DNA of 64,000 nucleotides from Vibrio gelatinilyticus (GTDB lineage: Bacteria; Pseudomonadota; Gammaproteobacteria; Enterobacterales; Vibrionaceae), in contig NZ_JAJNNZ010000005.1 of assembly GCF_022836845.1 (NCBI RefSeq), positions 1 to 64,000 of the forward strand, in the 5' to 3' direction. The notes under the pieces were generated by a model. That model saw only the letters and a list, made by a program, of their open reading frames with translations. It ran no database searches and was not told the origin of the DNA. The stretch's first letter is position 1, and the number at the start of each line of letters is the position of its first letter. The position numbers and the translations under genes were made by a program. Below are positions 38,158 through 49,581 of the stretch, piece after piece.

Positions 38158-38784
38158 ATGTCGTATATAAATGATATAGATTGTTTGGTCGTAGACCGTT
38201 TCCCACTCATACGAGAATGTCTTTCTCGTATACTGTCAGATCTTGGCAACTACAACCTTGTACACCAGACTGGTCGAGTCGAAACAGCTCTAAAGCTCAT
38301 TGAAACCAATAATATTGGTCTCATTGTTCTTGATGTTAACCTTGATCAGGCCGATGGATATGAACTGTTGCGTAAAGCCTACGCAATGGGGTATTCAGGT
38401 AAAGCTATTTACGTTTCTAGCTATGGCTACCCAATCTACTCCGAAACCGCCTACAAGCTCGGAGCTAATGGCTATATTAGTAAATCGGAAGAGCCATCTC
38501 TCATCAAAGATGCCATTTGTGGTGTATCACGTGGTCATAATCTATTTAAAACAGACTATCGATGCTCAAAACGTAATCTCGTCTTATCACAAAGAGAAAC
38601 TGTAGTTTATAACTATTTGAAAAAAGGCTACAGCAACAAGCAAATCTCAGAGTTTCTCGGATTGAGTGCCAAAACCATAAGCACATACAAATCACGCATA
38701 CTCGATAAATATCAGGTCGGATCCATCGTCGAACTTCTTAGTAGTCATGAGGTTGTCGGTTCAGAAGTCCAACTTGCCAGTTAA
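38158..38784 (+). CDS. Response regulator with LuxR-type HTH (atypical receiver)
   Basis: A 208-residue two-domain response regulator. The receiver (1-125) keeps the phospho-acceptor D59 (LIVLDVNL) and a Lys in ISKSEE. The acidic pocket normally DD has D13 followed by R14 (VVDRFPLI), which may weaken Mg2+ binding or make phosphorylation unconventional. The C-terminal LuxR HTH is at about 142-200 (LSQRETVVYNYLKKGYSNKQ, SAKTISTYKSRILDKYQV). It resembles FimZ/BvgA-like regulators. It is convergent with a c-di-GMP response regulator, and its kinase is not obvious. Confidence 0.82.
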   Translation: MSYINDIDCLVVDRFPLIRECLSRILSDLGNYNLVHQTGRVETALKLIETNNIGLIVLDVNLDQADGYELLRKAYAMGYSGKAIYVSSYGYPIYSETAYKLGANGYISKSEEPSLIKDAICGVSRGHNLFKTDYRCSKRNLVLSQRETVVYNYLKKGYSNKQISEFLGLSAKTISTYKSRILDKYQVGSIVELLSSHEVVGSEVQLAS

Positions 38785-38850
38785 TAGATCGTATAGGCTT
38801 AGCTATATCAGTACATCTCAAAGAAGATTCATCTAAGCTCGGTGCAATAG

Positions 38851-39936
38851 TTAATCTTTATGCTGGTTAGCTATGTTTTTAAAATCCTCGGCGATAGTGA
38901 GAAATGTATCAACTAAGAGTGGTTCGAAATGAGAGCCGCGACCTTCACATATGATATTCTTAGCCTTCTCATGGCTAAATGCGGGCTTATAAACACGTTT
39001 CGAAATCAGCGCATCATATACATCAGAAAGCGCCATAATACGCGCTGACAAAGGGATGTCTTCCCCTGATAGTCCTAATGGATAACCAGAACCATCCCAT
39101 TTTTCTTGATGAGAATAAGCAATCTCTTTTGCAAAAATCAGAAAGTTATCCGCAACCCCCAACGCTCTTTCTGCTGCAGCTATTGCATCGCGGCCATAAA
39201 CCGTGTGCTTTTTCATCTCTTCAAACTCTTCTTCCGTCAGGCGCCCCGGTTTAAATAATATGTCATCACTAATACCTACTTTGCCAATATCATGCAACGG
39301 TGCAGACTTATACATAGCAGTAATGATATCGGGTTGAAGAACAGCTTGATACTTCGGTGTTTTGGCCAGCGCTTTCGCAAGGGTCTTCACATAGGCTTGT
39401 GTTCTACGGATATGGTTGCCGGTTTCGGGATCCCTTGATTCAGCTAGAGCTCCCATGGCCACTATCGTCACATCCTGAAGATTATTGAGTTGCTTAGTTC
39501 GGTCTTGAATTTTCTCTTCAAGTATTTCATTTTGTCTAGCAAGTTGGTCACGAAAGCTTTTCAGCAGTAGATGGGTCTTAACTCTTGCTTTAAGGATAGG
39601 AGGACTGATTGGCTTAATAATATAGTCTACCGCCCCTAGTGACAGCCCCTTAGTTTCATCTTCTTCTTGAGATTTTGCAGTTAAAAAGATAATAGGTATA
39701 TCTTTAGTATGCTCGGAGGTTTTGAGGATACGACAAACATCATAGCCATCGAGGCCTGGCATCATAATATCCAACAAAATCAGATCCGGTTTCTTTTTTT
39801 CAATAATTTTCAAAGCGGTTTCGCCGTTAAGAGCAGCTTGAACCAAATACTCACCCGATAGGACACCTTTTACCACTTCGATATTGGTAACAGTGTCATC
39901 CACTGCTAAAACTATTGCTTTTTCCTCTTTGCCCAT
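38851..39936 (-). CDS. HD-GYP response regulator (RpfG-like c-di-GMP phosphodiesterase)
   Basis: A 361-residue protein with an N-terminal receiver (about 5-125, phospho-acceptor Asp in PDLILLDIMMPG), a coiled-coil linker and an HD-GYP domain. The metal/catalytic LHDIGKVGI and the GYP in KWDGSGYPLGLSGEDIPL are intact, so hydrolysis of c-di-GMP is expected. The start is the second of two adjacent ATGs, 6 bp after AGAGG. It lies 163 bp downstream of the large hybrid kinase on the same strand, which is its likely phospho-donor. Output is therefore lower c-di-GMP on stimulation. Confidence 0.88.
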   Translation of the reverse strand: MGKEEKAIVLAVDDTVTNIEVVKGVLSGEYLVQAALNGETALKIIEKKKPDLILLDIMMPGLDGYDVCRILKTSEHTKDIPIIFLTAKSQEEDETKGLSLGAVDYIIKPISPPILKARVKTHLLLKSFRDQLARQNEILEEKIQDRTKQLNNLQDVTIVAMGALAESRDPETGNHIRRTQAYVKTLAKALAKTPKYQAVLQPDIITAMYKSAPLHDIGKVGISDDILFKPGRLTEEEFEEMKKHTVYGRDAIAAAERALGVADNFLIFAKEIAYSHQEKWDGSGYPLGLSGEDIPLSARIMALSDVYDALISKRVYKPAFSHEKAKNIICEGRGSHFEPLLVDTFLTIAEDFKNIANQHKD

Positions 39937-40099
39937 CATCCCCCCTCTAGCTTTCCAAATTACCTGTAGTCTAACCAAGTACATCCCATATCTCTGAGGT
40001 ACTCCTAAAGCAATCGGTTTAACTGACGTTTAAAAATGGCTTCGCTTTATTCTAGTATGACAACCTTCCATTCGTATATTTTGTTTAGAAAAAGCTTTT

Positions 40100-43000
40100 T
40101 CACTGCGCGTATTGATCAATAAATTTTTGTACTAGAGGCTGTGCTCCTTCAAAGTCAAAATTCGATAGTTTACCTAGTATCTCCTTCGCTAAACACTCCT
40201 CTTCATTTGCACCAATCGCAATAATCAAGGCATCAAATGTGTCAACGGCGGAACTATCGAAGTTATCTAATTGCTCAAGAATTTTCGCGGACAGTTTTAA
40301 AAACAAGTTTCTATCAATAGCATTACTCTCCGTAACAGGGGCATTATGTGCCAGCGCCTTTTCAATCGCTACTACCATTCTATCGACTAAGAGCGAAAGA
40401 TCCTCGAGCACCGTTCGCAGACTGATAAGGTCGCACGCCCCACTTTGTTGTTGTTTGATAAGTGTACTTTCTAGCAACGCCAAGGGCTTTACTAAGTACG
40501 TAGCGCCTATATTGCCTGCAATCCCCTTTAAGCTATGTGCTGCTATAATGGCACTCTTAATATCGTTTTCGTTCATTGCTCTTTGAATACGCTCCACAAC
40601 ATCATATTCCGAATCAATAACATGTGAGAGTGTTTTTTTGTAGGCCTTGAGGTTACCAGCCATGCGCAAAACCGCGGCTTCAGTTTCGAAGCCTTCCACA
40701 TGAAATGGCTGGTTATCTGGTAACGGTGCCATTTCCACCGTAGTCACGTTCTCTTTTGGATTAATCCAGTGAGCAATCGTCTTAAAGACAAGCTCTGGAT
40801 TGATAGGCTTTGCCAAATGGTCATTCATTCCAACTGACAGGCACCGTTCTTTATCGGCAGCCATTGCGTTAGCGCTCATTGCAATGATTGGCAAATCGTC
40901 ATGTAAACCAGTCGACCGAATTTCTTGAGTCGCTTCATAACCATCTTTCACTGGCATTTGAATATCCATCAATACTAGTTCAAAATCCATACTATTTATT
41001 TTTTCAACCGCTTCTTGCCCATTACTTGCAGTAGACACATCAAAGCCTGCAAAGGTAAGGAGTTCAACTGCTATTTCCTGGTTGATTTTATTGTCTTCTA
41101 CAACAAGGATTCGGGTACCTTTAAGAATGGAAAGTTCAGAAATGTCTAATTGCCCTTTATTTTCGGATAGAGTAGCCGGTCCCATCTTGTTCATAGCGGC
41201 GAATATCGCATCGAGTAGTGTTGATGCACTTACGGGTTTAGTTAAAAATTGATCTATCCTGACATCTTTGGTCTCCGCTAACACCTCGCCCTTTTCATAA
41301 GCAGAAACTATAATGTACTTAGGATTTGACACTACCTTATCATTTTTTTCTATTTCTACAGCTAATTGAATGCCATCCATATTCGGCATTTTCCAATCGG
41401 CTAAAACGACTTCGTACGGCTTATTAAAGCTTTCGGCAAGAGCCATTTTTTCCAATGCTTCAGGACCAGAAGGTGCGATGTCTGCTTCAAAATCAAAACT
41501 CCGACACAAATTGAACAGGATTTGTCGCGCTGACTCACTATCATCAACAATAAGTACCCGTAACCCTGCCAGGTTTAATCCCGAATTTTTTTCATCCTCA
41601 ATTATTTCCTTTGCAATGCCAAACCAAGCTGTAAAATAAAAAGTACTTCCAACATCTGGTTCGCTTTCCACCCAAATATCACCTCCCATCATCTTACTTA
41701 GTGTTTTACTAATGGTCAGGCCCAAACCCGTTCCACCATATTTTCGAGTTGTTGATGGGTCAGCTTGACTAAATGAACGAAATAGCTTTGCAACTTGTTC
41801 TTTACTCATACCAATACCCGTATCTTTTACCGAGAATTCAATTTTGACCTGATTACTTTTGGATTCTACCAAGCTGACCCTTACTACGATTTCTCCTGTA
41901 TCGGTAAACTTCAACGCATTATTTGTTAGGTTCAGCAAGACTTGACTGAGTCTCAAAGGATCACCCACTAATCTACTTGGTAGGTTCTGATCAACATCTA
42001 AAAGTAACTCGACCCCTTTTTCCCGGCTTTTGTGAGCAATGATATGTAGCAAGCTGCCCAAGGTATCATCTAATAGGAATTCAGTATTTTCTAAATCCAT
42101 TTTTCCCGCTTCTATTTTCGAGAAATCCAATATGTCATTAATAATACGGAGCAAAGACTCCGCTGAACTTTGAATTTTAGAGATATAGTCAGATTGTCTC
42201 CGGTTCAGGTCGGTTTGTAAGGCTAAGTAACTCATGCCAATTATCCCATTCATCGGTGTTCGTATTTCATGGCTCATGTTAGCCAAAAAATCACTTTTGG
42301 CTTTCGTTGCTTCCTCTGCTTTCTGCTTTGCAATCCGGAGCTCTCGTTCAGCTTCTTTTCTTTCTGTCGTATCACGAAAAACGCCTGTGAACAGCGTTTC
42401 TCCAGAAACGACCATTTTATTAATGGCGACCTCAAGGTCTATTGTTTCGCCACTTCGTTTGTACCCTTTTAATTCAATTAACGAACGGTTTTGTGCTTTT
42501 TTCTGAATATAACTTGTGTGAAATTCTGAAAACGGTTGATGAATGAGTCGAGGGAACGCATTTTTCTTGTCAATAACTTCATCTGCCTTATATCCAAATA
42601 TGCGTTGTGCTGATGGGCTAAATTCCAAAATCAACCCTTGCTCATTAACAACGACGATACCATCCGAAGCATTTTCAATAATCGTACGCGTTCTTTCTGT
42701 GTTAACCTGAAGTTCCGCTGTACGCTGTAACACCAGTGTTTCTAATTCTTCTTGTGTTCTCGATAAGGCTCGCGTCGCACGTGAACCAATCTTTAGCGTG
42801 AAAATACTCGAACCTAACATTAACGTGAGAGAAATAACAAGTAACGACCATATTGTGAATTTAAAGGTATTAAGCAGATCAAATGCCTCTGCAACGTCGA
42901 CTTCTGCTGTAATACCTATATTAAGAAGATCATCCCAAATCCACGTCCCGACAACAGGGATACCTCGATAGTCGTTGTACCCAGCAATGTTACTACTTGA

Positions 43001-45256
43001 TTGTCCATTGCTTATACTTTGCGCCATGACAGTTAAAGGCCAACTAGATTGGGCATTGCGTGGCTTGGCAACTAAACTTTCCCCAGGGTTCGCTACTCGT
43101 ACATTTAAAGAGGAGTGCTGACCCGAATCTAACAATCCAATCGATTGCAACTGACTCTCAAAGCGAACATTTGACAATAACAAACCCGAACGGTCTACAG
43201 CATACGTTTCACCCGTTTTACCAATAAAACCAGACGACAATATCGTTGAAAATTCTCCTTCAAAATCAAGACGCTTTGTCAGTATTGCTATAACATCTTG
43301 ATTTTGATTAAACACAGGAGCCGCAAAAAACATTGTTGGCTTCATATCGTTGGCTGATAAAACTATATCTGATCGGATTGGTGGAACAAAGACACTTCGA
43401 CCATTCAAGACTTGCTCTAATAAATCTGGTCGCTGCTGTTGAATATAGTTTAACGTACCAACATTGGAATCGCGTTTGGATGCTAAACTTATCCTGTCGG
43501 GTGAAATGACAAAAAAGCCAAAAGAATCAGATACCCCTTTGTTGTCTTCTATAAAATTTCTCAGTTGTTGTTGTACAGGAGAGGTTAGGAGGTCAGCTTG
43601 TGTCCGTTCAACGATAAGCAGTTCTTCAACTAAACTCACGAGCTCAGGGTCCTTTCCCAATTTGGCTAAGGTGTGGAGCTCGAGATTCACCCATCCAATC
43701 AAGCGTTTATGTGTCGAATTTAACAACATATCCAAGCTATAGCTGATAGATGCCATACTCTGTTGCTCCGCATACCTAATCACCATCGTAACTCCCGATA
43801 GTATAGCGAAGGAGAGCATAAACTGAGTCAATATTATTGAACGCCTAAATCTCCTATTTCCAAGCTTGATGGCTAGTTCACCATCGCTAATCCCAAAAAC
43901 TCGTGACACAATAACGATAAGGATAAGGAATACTAACCCAGAAAAAGTAACCACATATTTAAAAGTACTTGAAATCGCTGTATCAAACGACTCCTCTACT
44001 TTATTGTCCTGTTCTTGATGCCACTCATTTTTTGTTAGAACCAAATCTCTGAGTTTTAAAGAATCCAACCCCTTCTGTAGAATCGAATGCAATATTGGCT
44101 TACTCGAAGTCGACCAGAAATGAATAGTGGTAGATGATACAACATCTTCGATGGCCCGCAGACTGTCGATCTCTTTAAGTGATAACCGATGACGAACCAC
44201 GCTGCCTGCATCTACTAGCGCATCCGCCTTTCCACTAAGCACCGCTTCTATAGACTGTTCTATTCCTGTTACTTCGAGTATGCGTATCTCAGGGTAAAGA
44301 TTTTTAAGTCTATTGATTGTGCTGTAACCCTTTGTCACAGCGACTGTTGCGTTTGCTAAATCGGCAGCCACCGCAAATCTAAAGTCATCTTCCCTTACAA
44401 AAAACATCTCTCTTACTAAAAAGTATGGAGTAGTAAAGCTTCCATACGCTTTCCTTTCTTGGGTCATATGTGCATTTGGCATTACGTCAAGCGCTCCATC
44501 TTTGAACTTAACTAGCAAGTCATCCCACTTGCCACCAACAAGCTCGACTTTGAGTCCCGTCCTATCAACAATTTGACTCACAATTTCGCCAGTAATGCCG
44601 CCAATTTGATTGTCTTGCTTTTGAAACAATATAGGTGGCCAGTTTTCAATACCAAAAGTAACTGTATTATCTTGAATCCACTTTTGCTCTTGGGCGGTGA
44701 GTCCTAATTGTCCCTGCTGTTCAAAGCTGTCAACTCTATTTTCAACCTGGCTAGTAAATTCCAACAGCACACTATTGTATTCACTCTTATAAGCTTGATA
44801 TTTATTACCAGTTATTAAATCTCGAGCAGTATTAATATTCCCCTCGCTGACTAATTGGAAGGTATTCATCTCCAACTTAAAGTTTTGATGGTATAAATAT
44901 TCTAGCTTCGATGCTAACTCACGTTCGCTTTCAACCTCACTTGTTAGTAATACCTTAACTAGCTCTGTTCGCTTGGATTCAGATTCGTTATATCGTTGCA
45001 ACCATTTCGTATCCTGTGACAAAACGTAATTAGATACTGAAGACGTTAACACTGCTTCTACATACTTAAGCTCGGTGATGATACTTTTCAACTGAGAGGT
45101 GGAGTGTTCTCTTCCATAGCTATTATTTATGATCGAATTATCAGATGCTTCTATGGTCTGAAATGCCAATGAGGCGATTGTTATTAAGCCGAATAAATAC
45201 GAAAAAAAACCATTAGATTTCGTTTTTTTTATTACCCACCTAGCGAAAAACAGCAT
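40100..45256 (-). CDS. Giant hybrid sensor kinase with two periplasmic sensor modules
   Basis: A 1718-residue hybrid kinase with four TM helices (about 16-33, 432-452, 473-493, 800-822). The first periplasmic region (34-431) has a helical part (about 45-180) and a family-3 solute-binding module (about 195-410, [21 protein letters not shown]). The second (495-798) is a dCache-like sensor. Then come PAS (about 850-965), HisKA with H996, HATPase (N-box NALKF, G-box GTGLGL), receiver 1 (D1238/D1239, acceptor D1287), receiver 2 (acceptor D1431) and an HPt domain with H1574. This is a full BvgS-type phosphorelay with an additional dCache sensor. The HD-GYP regulator is next on the strand. Confidence 0.88.
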   Translation of the reverse strand: MLFFARWVIKKTKSNGFFSYLFGLITIASLAFQTIEASDNSIINNSYGREHSTSQLKSIITELKYVEAVLTSSVSNYVLSQDTKWLQRYNESESKRTELVKVLLTSEVESERELASKLEYLYHQNFKLEMNTFQLVSEGNINTARDLITGNKYQAYKSEYNSVLLEFTSQVENRVDSFEQQGQLGLTAQEQKWIQDNTVTFGIENWPPILFQKQDNQIGGITGEIVSQIVDRTGLKVELVGGKWDDLLVKFKDGALDVMPNAHMTQERKAYGSFTTPYFLVREMFFVREDDFRFAVAADLANATVAVTKGYSTINRLKNLYPEIRILEVTGIEQSIEAVLSGKADALVDAGSVVRHRLSLKEIDSLRAIEDVVSSTTIHFWSTSSKPILHSILQKGLDSLKLRDLVLTKNEWHQEQDNKVEESFDTAISSTFKYVVTFSGLVFLILIVIVSRVFGISDGELAIKLGNRRFRRSIILTQFMLSFAILSGVTMVIRYAEQQSMASISYSLDMLLNSTHKRLIGWVNLELHTLAKLGKDPELVSLVEELLIVERTQADLLTSPVQQQLRNFIEDNKGVSDSFGFFVISPDRISLASKRDSNVGTLNYIQQQRPDLLEQVLNGRSVFVPPIRSDIVLSANDMKPTMFFAAPVFNQNQDVIAILTKRLDFEGEFSTILSSGFIGKTGETYAVDRSGLLLSNVRFESQLQSIGLLDSGQHSSLNVRVANPGESLVAKPRNAQSSWPLTVMAQSISNGQSSSNIAGYNDYRGIPVVGTWIWDDLLNIGITAEVDVAEAFDLLNTFKFTIWSLLVISLTLMLGSSIFTLKIGSRATRALSRTQEELETLVLQRTAELQVNTERTRTIIENASDGIVVVNEQGLILEFSPSAQRIFGYKADEVIDKKNAFPRLIHQPFSEFHTSYIQKKAQNRSLIELKGYKRSGETIDLEVAINKMVVSGETLFTGVFRDTTERKEAERELRIAKQKAEEATKAKSDFLANMSHEIRTPMNGIIGMSYLALQTDLNRRQSDYISKIQSSAESLLRIINDILDFSKIEAGKMDLENTEFLLDDTLGSLLHIIAHKSREKGVELLLDVDQNLPSRLVGDPLRLSQVLLNLTNNALKFTDTGEIVVRVSLVESKSNQVKIEFSVKDTGIGMSKEQVAKLFRSFSQADPSTTRKYGGTGLGLTISKTLSKMMGGDIWVESEPDVGSTFYFTAWFGIAKEIIEDEKNSGLNLAGLRVLIVDDSESARQILFNLCRSFDFEADIAPSGPEALEKMALAESFNKPYEVVLADWKMPNMDGIQLAVEIEKNDKVVSNPKYIIVSAYEKGEVLAETKDVRIDQFLTKPVSASTLLDAIFAAMNKMGPATLSENKGQLDISELSILKGTRILVVEDNKINQEIAVELLTFAGFDVSTASNGQEAVEKINSMDFELVLMDIQMPVKDGYEATQEIRSTGLHDDLPIIAMSANAMAADKERCLSVGMNDHLAKPINPELVFKTIAHWINPKENVTTVEMAPLPDNQPFHVEGFETEAAVLRMAGNLKAYKKTLSHVIDSEYDVVERIQRAMNENDIKSAIIAAHSLKGIAGNIGATYLVKPLALLESTLIKQQQSGACDLISLRTVLEDLSLLVDRMVVAIEKALAHNAPVTESNAIDRNLFLKLSAKILEQLDNFDSSAVDTFDALIIAIGANEEECLAKEILGKLSNFDFEGAQPLVQKFIDQYAQ

Positions 45257-45487
45257 AAAACACGTCCCTAGCTACATCACACTAAAAATAAAACAATATC
45301 ACTACCTAGCTTAAACTGCCTGTTTCAGTCTAGGAAAACAATTACGTTTAAGCCAGAATAGTTAACACAAACTACGATAAAACAATGATTTATTCACGGT
45401 TTTTGCAACATACTTTCGCTTCCTATTTGTATGCCAAGAATGCACAAAATCATACTTTAAAACAGGCTGTTGACCGATATTACAAAT

Positions 45488-46378
45488 CTATACTCGCATT
45501 GAATTAACTAAAAACTCAATGCACTCTCGTAACCTTCTTGGTTGGTATCGGTCTTTGTGATATATCACGGACAAGGGCACTGAAGGCACATGCCAATTAG
45601 ACATCACTGAGCAAAGCGTTCCTGATTCCAGTTCTTTAACACAATACATCGTAGGCACTCTAATTATCCCTATGCCTTTTTTTGCTCCCTCAACAAGGAC
45701 ACGACCATTCTTACATTTTAGTCCGCCCAAAATACTCACCTCATATTCTTCATCACTCTTTGAGCGTTTAAATTTCCACTTTGAAACCGAACCAGTTAAG
45801 CAGCGATGATTCAGCAAATCTCTTGGGTGATTGATCTTGGGGTTATTCATTAGATAATCATTACTGGCTAATGTTGCCATATCGACATCACGTAAATGTC
45901 GCGCCACATAACTGGCATCGGGCAAAGATCCCATTCTGATCGCTAGGTCAAAATCATCTTCTAGTAAATCAACACGGTGACTCGAGAAATCCAATTCAAT
46001 CGTTACGTCTGGATGTTGCTGTAGGAATTGTACCAGTTTCCCTGCGATAAGCTCCTCACCGATAACGCCACCCACGCAATTCACCTTGATATTTCCTTGC
46101 ACGGCTTCAACCTCATTGACGGCTTTGGTCACAGCCAAATCAATCGAATAAAGTGCTCCATCGCAGGCGGACAAGAACCGCCGTCCCGTTTCGGTGAGTT
46201 TCATTGTTCGTGTTGAACGCACGATTAGGCTAACTTTCATCGATTTTTCAAGCGACTGAATTTGTCGAGATACGTGGGAGCGAGATACGTTTAACGCTTG
46301 TGCTGCTTTAGTAAAACTGCCTAAGTTAGCAACAAACACAAACGCACGAACATCAGCAAGGTTAATATCTTGATTCAT
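45488..46378 (-). CDS. LysR family transcriptional regulator
   Basis: A 296-residue LTTR. HTH at about 5-62 (NLADVRAFVFVANLGSFTKA, NVSRSHVSRQIQSLEKS) and two effector lobes (about 90-290). It resembles the DsdC/AaeR-type group with the TRTMKLTETGRRFL linker. No divergent metabolic gene adjoins it, since the downstream DNA at 46379-46800 is non-coding and decayed; its target is unknown. Confidence 0.85.
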   Translation of the reverse strand: MNQDINLADVRAFVFVANLGSFTKAAQALNVSRSHVSRQIQSLEKSMKVSLIVRSTRTMKLTETGRRFLSACDGALYSIDLAVTKAVNEVEAVQGNIKVNCVGGVIGEELIAGKLVQFLQQHPDVTIELDFSSHRVDLLEDDFDLAIRMGSLPDASYVARHLRDVDMATLASNDYLMNNPKINHPRDLLNHRCLTGSVSKWKFKRSKSDEEYEVSILGGLKCKNGRVLVEGAKKGIGIIRVPTMYCVKELESGTLCSVMSNWHVPSVPLSVIYHKDRYQPRRLRECIEFLVNSMRV

Positions 46379-46800
46379 AGCGGTTCCAGCCCAAAAAGAT
46401 AATTAGATTGTTGGATTTAATAGGCAAAATAGCAACAACAACACATCGTAAATGAGATTGAAAAGACTTCTCATAAGTAAGAGTGGTGGCAAACACACGG
46501 CATCGAATTCATAATCACATAGGCATAAACAACATGAACATTTGCTGGCTGAAACATCCCGAGGCGGACGATGATGACGTCTTTAAGGACCTTCATAAGT
46601 TCCATCTTATTTCGGGTTGTCTCTTAATCCCGGCTCAATAAATCGCAAAACCAGATAAAAACGTAAACTCAAAGACTCGAGGAAACACAGTAAAAGGCCT
46701 GGTTACATGCCGATTTTGAGCGTCATACTCGTGATGCAATAGTGCTCACTAATAATGAAGGATTAATTGAGTTTGAGTCTGCTCCTTTTCTATCGATCAA
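46379..46800. other. Decayed intergenic stretch
   Basis: About 420 bp without an intact gene. A 35-codon reading frame at 46534-46641 lacks a clear ribosome site. The sequence 46700-46800 reads, in one frame, as a vaguely PAS-like piece (DAIVLTNNEGLIEF), possibly an older part of the kinase remnant downstream. Confidence 0.4.
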
Positions 46801-47519
46801 ATGATCACACCTCTAGATTCCACCTACGCCCCTATTTGCAGAGAAAAAGGAATATCTTTAACTATAAACAACCCATTCCATAGAAATAGTTATTTTATCG
46901 GTGATCAGAAATGAGTACGGCAAATACTCTATAACCTGATAAATAATGCTATTAAGTTTACCCATAAAGGGGAAATTTCAGTGTCTATTTATCCTTATTC
47001 GTATCAGACTAATACTGTTACTTTTACTCTTTCTGACAGTGGGATAGGAATAGCTCCTGAAAAGTTAGATAAAATCTTTGACCCATTTGTTCAGGCAGAT
47101 GCATCGACAACCCGCAAATTTTGCGGAACAGGTCTTGGCCTGGCTATCGTAAAACAGTTTGTTGTAAAAATGGGAGGCGAACTTACGGTTAAAAGTGAGG
47201 AAAATAAGGGCATAAGGTACAAATTTAACATGGTGGTTCTCAAGCTATCGACTTGTTAGATAATGATAACTTTGACCTTATTTTAATGGACAATCACATG
47301 CCAATTATGGATTGCATAGAAGCTAGCCAGATGATACGCAGAATCTTAAAACTCAAGACCGTTTTATTCGGCTGGACCGCTGATGTGTTCGCTGAGTCTA
47401 AAAAGGCATTTATCGACGCTGGAGCAGATCAAGTTTTGAACAAACCATTACAGAAGCAATTTCAAGATTTGCTGAAAGATTTAAGGCACGATCAAATAGA
47501 AGAGCAAGCTAGATATTAA
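46801..47519 (+). pseudogene. Remnant of a LuxQ-like hybrid histidine kinase
   Basis: One frame gives the ATPase N-terminal region (REKGISLTINNPFHRNSYFI), then a stop TGA (46912-46914) where a CGA Arg codon is expected, then RQILYNLINNAIKFT (N-box), DSGIGIAPEKL, the F-box QADASTTRKF and GTGLGLAIVKQF. At about 47230 the frame changes: a second frame continues with SQAIDLLDNDNFDLILMD, the acceptor region of a receiver, and VLNKPL. The first half of the receiver is missing. Homology to Vibrio LuxQ-type receivers is by eye. The kinase core with its His is absent, so it is non-functional. Confidence 0.78.
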
Positions 47520-47778
47520 CTTTACCTATATTTAGATATCGATATAAACGGAAAATACCCCGTCTGGGTGACATATTATCATCTCTTTTCATTATTGTTC
47601 ATATAATAAACAGGTTCTCTCTTTGTACATCTAATTTCCCATCATATTACTATATACAAACGGAGATAAATATATTACTTTCTTTTCCTGTAAATCTAAT
47701 GAATATAACTATTAATTATACATACAGTGAATACATTGCGCTTTATTAATTAAAATCAGAATGGCATAGGAATACATC

Positions 47779-49395
47779 GTGACATTAAGTAACTTGTCGA
47801 TTAAAACCAAAATTCAACTAATAGTAGCCGTGGCAACATTACTACTATTTAGTCTGGGTATAATGACATTGTTCATTCAAAAGGAATCGAGCTATCAACA
47901 AAGGCAAGAGCGAGTTCGCTCTGCCGTCGAACTCGCCGAAACATTGGCGCGGCATTATATAAGCCAAGAGAAAAAATTGGGCCGAGAAGCCGCAATAGAA
48001 CACGCTAAAGCCTCTATCGCTGAGTTGCGTTATGACAATGGCAATTACTTCTGGATAGCGAGCTCAACAAATGATGTAATTATGCATCCAATGGTGCCTT
48101 CTCTAAATGGAACCAACGCAGACCACCTCACCGATGCTCGTGGCAACCTGTTTTGGCGTGAAATGTCCGACGTTGCTGTCAAAGATGGCAGTGGCTTCGT
48201 TACCTATTACTGGGTAGGTAATGACAATATAGAGTCTGAAAAAATCTCCTATGTGGTATACATCCCTAAGTGGAACTGGATCATTGGTTCTGGCGTTCAG
48301 GTTTCCGATATTGACAAAGCGTTTAAAGAACAACTGATCGAAGAAATTGTCTTGGACTCCATCGCTGCACTCATTCTCATCACTGTATGCATTGTTATCG
48401 CGCGTAATATCGTAAAACCACTAGAAACTCTGGTCTCAAAAATACATCATGTCGCAGATGGCGACCTCACTATCGATATGCAGCAATCTCGACAAGATGA
48501 GATTGGTGTTTTGAGCAATGAAGTTGATCGTATGCTCACCGTAATGCGCCAAACACTTTCCACAGCGAAAACCTCTTCTCAGCAATCTAGCCAACTATCC
48601 AATAGTATTGCTGTATCTAGTGAAGAAACCTCCTCCAGCATTGAATCTCAAAATGGTCAGCTAGAACAACTTTCCACGGCGATGAGCGAGATGTCGAGCA
48701 CCATCAGAGATATCGCCTCTAGTTCTGAACGTACCGCTCAAGCAGCCTCGCAAGTCAGCGAGTTGGCACAAGCAGGCAGTGTCAGCATGGACACAACAGC
48801 ATCGGACATCTCATCAATTTCTGACGATATTACCCAAACCCATCATTCACTTGAAGAGCTCAAGCAAGGCGTCAGTGATATCAGTAACGTAGTGACTGTG
48901 ATTCACGAAGTATCGGAGCAAACCAATTTGTTGGCGCTCAATGCTGCTATTGAAGCCGCGCGTGCTGGCGAACAAGGCCGAGGCTTTGCCGTGGTTGCCG
49001 ATGAAGTCAGAAACCTCGCAAGCCGCACTCAGGAGTCAACCGCTCAGGTACAAATCACCATCGATAAACTCACAGAGAAAACCAATAACGTGCTCTCGAT
49101 GATGAGTAACAACCAGCAAAAAATCATCGTCAGCTCCGAGGTGGCAAGTGAGGCTAAGCAACAATTGGACTCAATCGTTGAGAACCTATTGAGAGCCAAC
49201 GACATGATAGCCGAAATAGCGGCAGCCGCAGACCAACAAGGTGTTGTATCCAACGAAGTTAACGAGAACGTTACCACCATACATTCGTCCGCGGGTGAAA
49301 TTCGTCAGGCAAGTCAATACTTGGCGAAACAGTCTCAAGTCATGGCAACAGCGTCTGATGAGCTAAACCAAATGCTAGCCTACTTTAAAGTGTGA
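47779..49395 (+). CDS. Methyl-accepting chemotaxis protein, sCache type
   Basis: A 538-residue chemoreceptor. It begins with GTG after AGGA. TM1 is at about 12-32, an sCache ligand domain occupies 35-185 ([28 protein letters not shown]), TM2 is at about 190-208, HAMP follows, and the signalling hairpin tip is [20 protein letters not shown] at about 378-397. There is no C-terminal CheR-binding pentapeptide. The sCache_2 family commonly senses small carboxylates such as pyruvate. It stands downstream of a kinase remnant and is followed by a hairpin. Confidence 0.93.
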   Translation: MTLSNLSIKTKIQLIVAVATLLLFSLGIMTLFIQKESSYQQRQERVRSAVELAETLARHYISQEKKLGREAAIEHAKASIAELRYDNGNYFWIASSTNDVIMHPMVPSLNGTNADHLTDARGNLFWREMSDVAVKDGSGFVTYYWVGNDNIESEKISYVVYIPKWNWIIGSGVQVSDIDKAFKEQLIEEIVLDSIAALILITVCIVIARNIVKPLETLVSKIHHVADGDLTIDMQQSRQDEIGVLSNEVDRMLTVMRQTLSTAKTSSQQSSQLSNSIAVSSEETSSSIESQNGQLEQLSTAMSEMSSTIRDIASSSERTAQAASQVSELAQAGSVSMDTTASDISSISDDITQTHHSLEELKQGVSDISNVVTVIHEVSEQTNLLALNAAIEAARAGEQGRGFAVVADEVRNLASRTQESTAQVQITIDKLTEKTNNVLSMMSNNQQKIIVSSEVASEAKQQLDSIVENLLRANDMIAEIAAAADQQGVVSNEVNENVTTIHSSAGEIRQASQYLAKQSQVMATASDELNQMLAYFKV

Positions 49396-49401
49396 TCGAA
49401 C

Positions 49402-49426
49402 TTAGCCCGGCGATAATCCGGGCTAA
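49402..49426 (+). terminator. Hairpin after the sCache chemoreceptor
   Basis: TTAGCCCGG pairs perfectly with CCGGGCTAA across a 7-base loop, 6 bp after the stop codon. T-rich sequence begins about 12 bp later. Confidence 0.6.
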
Positions 49427-49581
49427 TCGATTGTCCTACTTATTTTTTTTACGACAAACTTCGAACTCAATCACCAATTCAGTCATTGCCTCTTTATTGA
49501 CAGAATTACCTCTACAAATACACCGTCAGAATCGATACTATTGTTATTTGAAGTGATCATTGTGTTGGCGGAGATAACGGC

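Noticed and set aside
46534..46641. 35-codon reading frame starting MNICWLKHPEADDDDVFKDL
   Set aside because: No ribosome site, no recognised similarity and it lies in a decayed stretch; not supported as a gene.
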